A DNA stretch of 14,025 nucleotides. Origin: Spirochaetia bacterium. Lineage in GTDB: Bacteria > Spirochaetota > Spirochaetia > Treponematales > Treponemataceae. The translations under genes and the position numbers were made by a program. Positions 12,949 to 14,025 of the stretch are shown one piece after another. The notes under the pieces were generated by a model, which saw only the letters and a program-made list of their open reading frames with translations, was not told the origin of the DNA and did not search any database. The stretch's first letter is position 1. Each line of letters starts with the position of its first letter. The stretch spans positions 1 through 14,025 of the forward strand of contig CAAGIZ010000155.1 of the NCBI GenBank assembly GCA_900770075.1. The letters run 5' to 3'.

Positions 12949-13698
12949 GTGAAAAATCAGTTTGAAAGAACCTGTCTGACTTTTGGCAGAGAAAATATGG
13001 AAAAAATTTTTGCTTCCAGGGTGATTGTCTTTGGCATTGGGGGCGTGGGAAGTTATGTGGTGGAAGCTCTTGCCCGTTCCGGGGTGGGAGCAATTGATAT
13101 TGTTGATGATGACACGGTGTGCCTTTCGAATTTAAACCGTCAGCTTTTTGCCCTTCATTCTACTGTGGGAAAAGACAAGGTGGATGCGGCTCAGGAGCGG
13201 ATTTTGGACATAAATCCGGAGTGCACTGTTACAAAGCACAAGGTGTTTTTTATGCCGGAAACTGCCGGACAGTTTGATTTTTCTCTTTATGATTATGTGA
13301 TTGACTGCATAGACACGGTTACCGGAAAACTTGCAATTATTTTGAAGGCGAAGGAGGCGGGGGTGCCGGTTATAAGCAGCATGGGGGCTGGAAACAAGGT
13401 GGAGCCGGCAAAACTTCAGGTTGCGGATATTTCAAAGACCAGCGTCTGTCCTCTGGCAAGGGTTATGCGGGGTGAACTTAAAAAGCGGGGCATAAAGCAT
13501 TTGAAGTGCGTTTTTTCCACCGAAAAAGTTATTCCGCCACAGGAAAGCCGGAGCGGGGCAGGAGAGGAAAACAATTCTGCTCACCAAAAGAGGCAGACTC
13601 CGGGAAGCAATGCCTTTGTGCCTTCGGTTGCCGGTCTTTTGATAGCCTCGGAAGTGCTCAGGGATTTGACGGATTTTCATGTGAGTAAATTGGTTTAG
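12949..13698 (+). CDS. tcdA: tRNA threonylcarbamoyladenosine dehydratase (TcdA, E1-like)
   Basis: TcdA uses ATP to cyclise t6A at position 37 of ANN-decoding tRNAs into ct6A. The 249-residue product has the E1/ThiF-type Rossmann motif GIGGVGS (29-35), the acidic nucleotide-binding turn DDDTV, NLNRQ (61-65), DCIDTVTGK and, later, CVFSTE, which together fit TcdA better than MoeB or ThiF. The CXXC zinc motifs of MoeB and ThiF are absent. The N-terminus QFERTCLTFGRENMEKI matches the short helix before the Rossmann fold. GTG 12949 has GAGG nine bases upstream. GTG 12934 overlaps the stop of the previous gene (GTGA) and is the alternative start, adding five residues. The start is therefore uncertain, the identity is not. 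A Ser/Gln/Asn-rich stretch near residues 197-217 is longer than needed. Confidence 0.88.
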   Translation: MKNQFERTCLTFGRENMEKIFASRVIVFGIGGVGSYVVEALARSGVGAIDIVDDDTVCLSNLNRQLFALHSTVGKDKVDAAQERILDINPECTVTKHKVFFMPETAGQFDFSLYDYVIDCIDTVTGKLAIILKAKEAGVPVISSMGAGNKVEPAKLQVADISKTSVCPLARVMRGELKKRGIKHLKCVFSTEKVIPPQESRSGAGEENNSAHQKRQTPGSNAFVPSVAGLLIASEVLRDLTDFHVSKLV

Positions 13699-13754
13699 AA
13701 TTTTTTTGCGGGGATTGCAGGTGGGGGTGAACAGTTCAAAGCCTGGGGAGAACA

Positions 13755-14025
13755 TCAGCTCAAATCGTTTAATAATAAAAAGTCTTTAAGTTTGATGTGG
13801 CGGACTGTGCTGGTTGAATAGTCAAGTTCATCAGTTGTTATCAGGATTTTTTGAGAAAGATTGTCCAGGTTTGCAAAGGCTCGGAATTCTCTTTCGTAGG
13901 CTTTTTCATTTTGAACGCTATAGGCAACCTGAATAAAGTATTTTTTTCCTTCTTTTTCTGCGACAAAATCTACTTCCCGCTCCGAATCATTAAATACTTT
14001 TAAAGTGTAATCCATAAAAAGCAAT
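13755..14025 (-). CDS. C-terminal end of a probable AAA/DUF4143-type ATPase (partial)
   Basis: The frame is open at the right edge, and only about 90 C-terminal residues are present. REVDFVAEKEGKKYFIQVAYS followed by EREFRAFANLDN and the ending RHIKLKDFLL is characteristic of the C-terminal, nuclease-fold-like domain (DUF4143) of bacterial AAA_14 ATPases. The E-V-D-F and Q-V positions correspond to the PD-(D/E)XK-like core. The codons before ATG 14015 remain open, so the gene continues outside the window. These proteins are widespread in anaerobes and often occur as many paralogues. Their role is not established. It converges on tcdA across a 56-base gap with no clear terminator. Confidence 0.75.
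   Translation of the reverse strand, partial: LLFMDYTLKVFNDSEREVDFVAEKEGKKYFIQVAYSVQNEKAYEREFRAFANLDNLSQKILITTDELDYSTSTVRHIKLKDFLLLNDLS

Noticed and set aside
1..14025. CRISPR array, tRNA, rRNA or transposase
   Set aside because: I saw no regularly spaced direct repeats, no tRNA or rRNA signature and no transposase frame.

Overview
The window looks like chromosomal DNA of a low-to-mid GC host-associated spirochaete, most likely a Treponema. This is an inference from the gene set, the Shine-Dalgarno-rich translation starts and an integron attC site next to housekeeping genes. The sequence alone does not prove the genus.

Positions 1-460 are the edge of an integron cassette array. They hold the tail of one cassette gene, a well-formed attC site (56-121), and a second probable cassette with a secreted, C-terminally shortened SH3-like protein that ends inside a strong inverted repeat. 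From 515 the ordinary chromosome begins. Arginase (rocF, minus strand) is divergent from a thiamine pyrimidine operon, thiD-thiC (plus strand). That operon has a good sigma-70 promoter, a structured leader, an apparent ATT start codon for thiD and an intrinsic terminator after thiC.

Positions 3927-5645 hold a minus-strand pair: a CAP/SCP-domain lipoprotein followed by a multi-pass membrane protein with an amphipathic N-terminus. A small XRE-type regulator follows on the plus strand (5798-6148). A 320-base intergenic region (6149-6468) carries a short TCGA hairpin repeat, a -10 box and a GC-rich leader with strong hairpins. Next come sbcD and sbcC, the two subunits of the SbcCD (Mre11-Rad50-like) nuclease, 2 bases apart. 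sbcC ends in a 4-base tail-to-tail overlap with an AI-2E family permease on the minus strand.

The last part has a 357-base divergent intergenic region with a cluster of GC-rich hairpins (about 12315-12406). It is followed by an acidic-tailed unknown protein directly linked to tcdA (tRNA t6A dehydratase). Last is the C-terminal end, on the minus strand, of a probable AAA/DUF4143-type ATPase that runs off the window.

No complete new defence or biosynthetic system is visible. The most unusual points are the attC/cassette boundary, the ATT start and folded leader of thiD, -10 boxes placed exactly 6 bases before the ATG of two genes (likely leaderless mRNAs), a six-copy 15-bp tandem repeat inside sbcD, and the GC-rich hairpin clusters.
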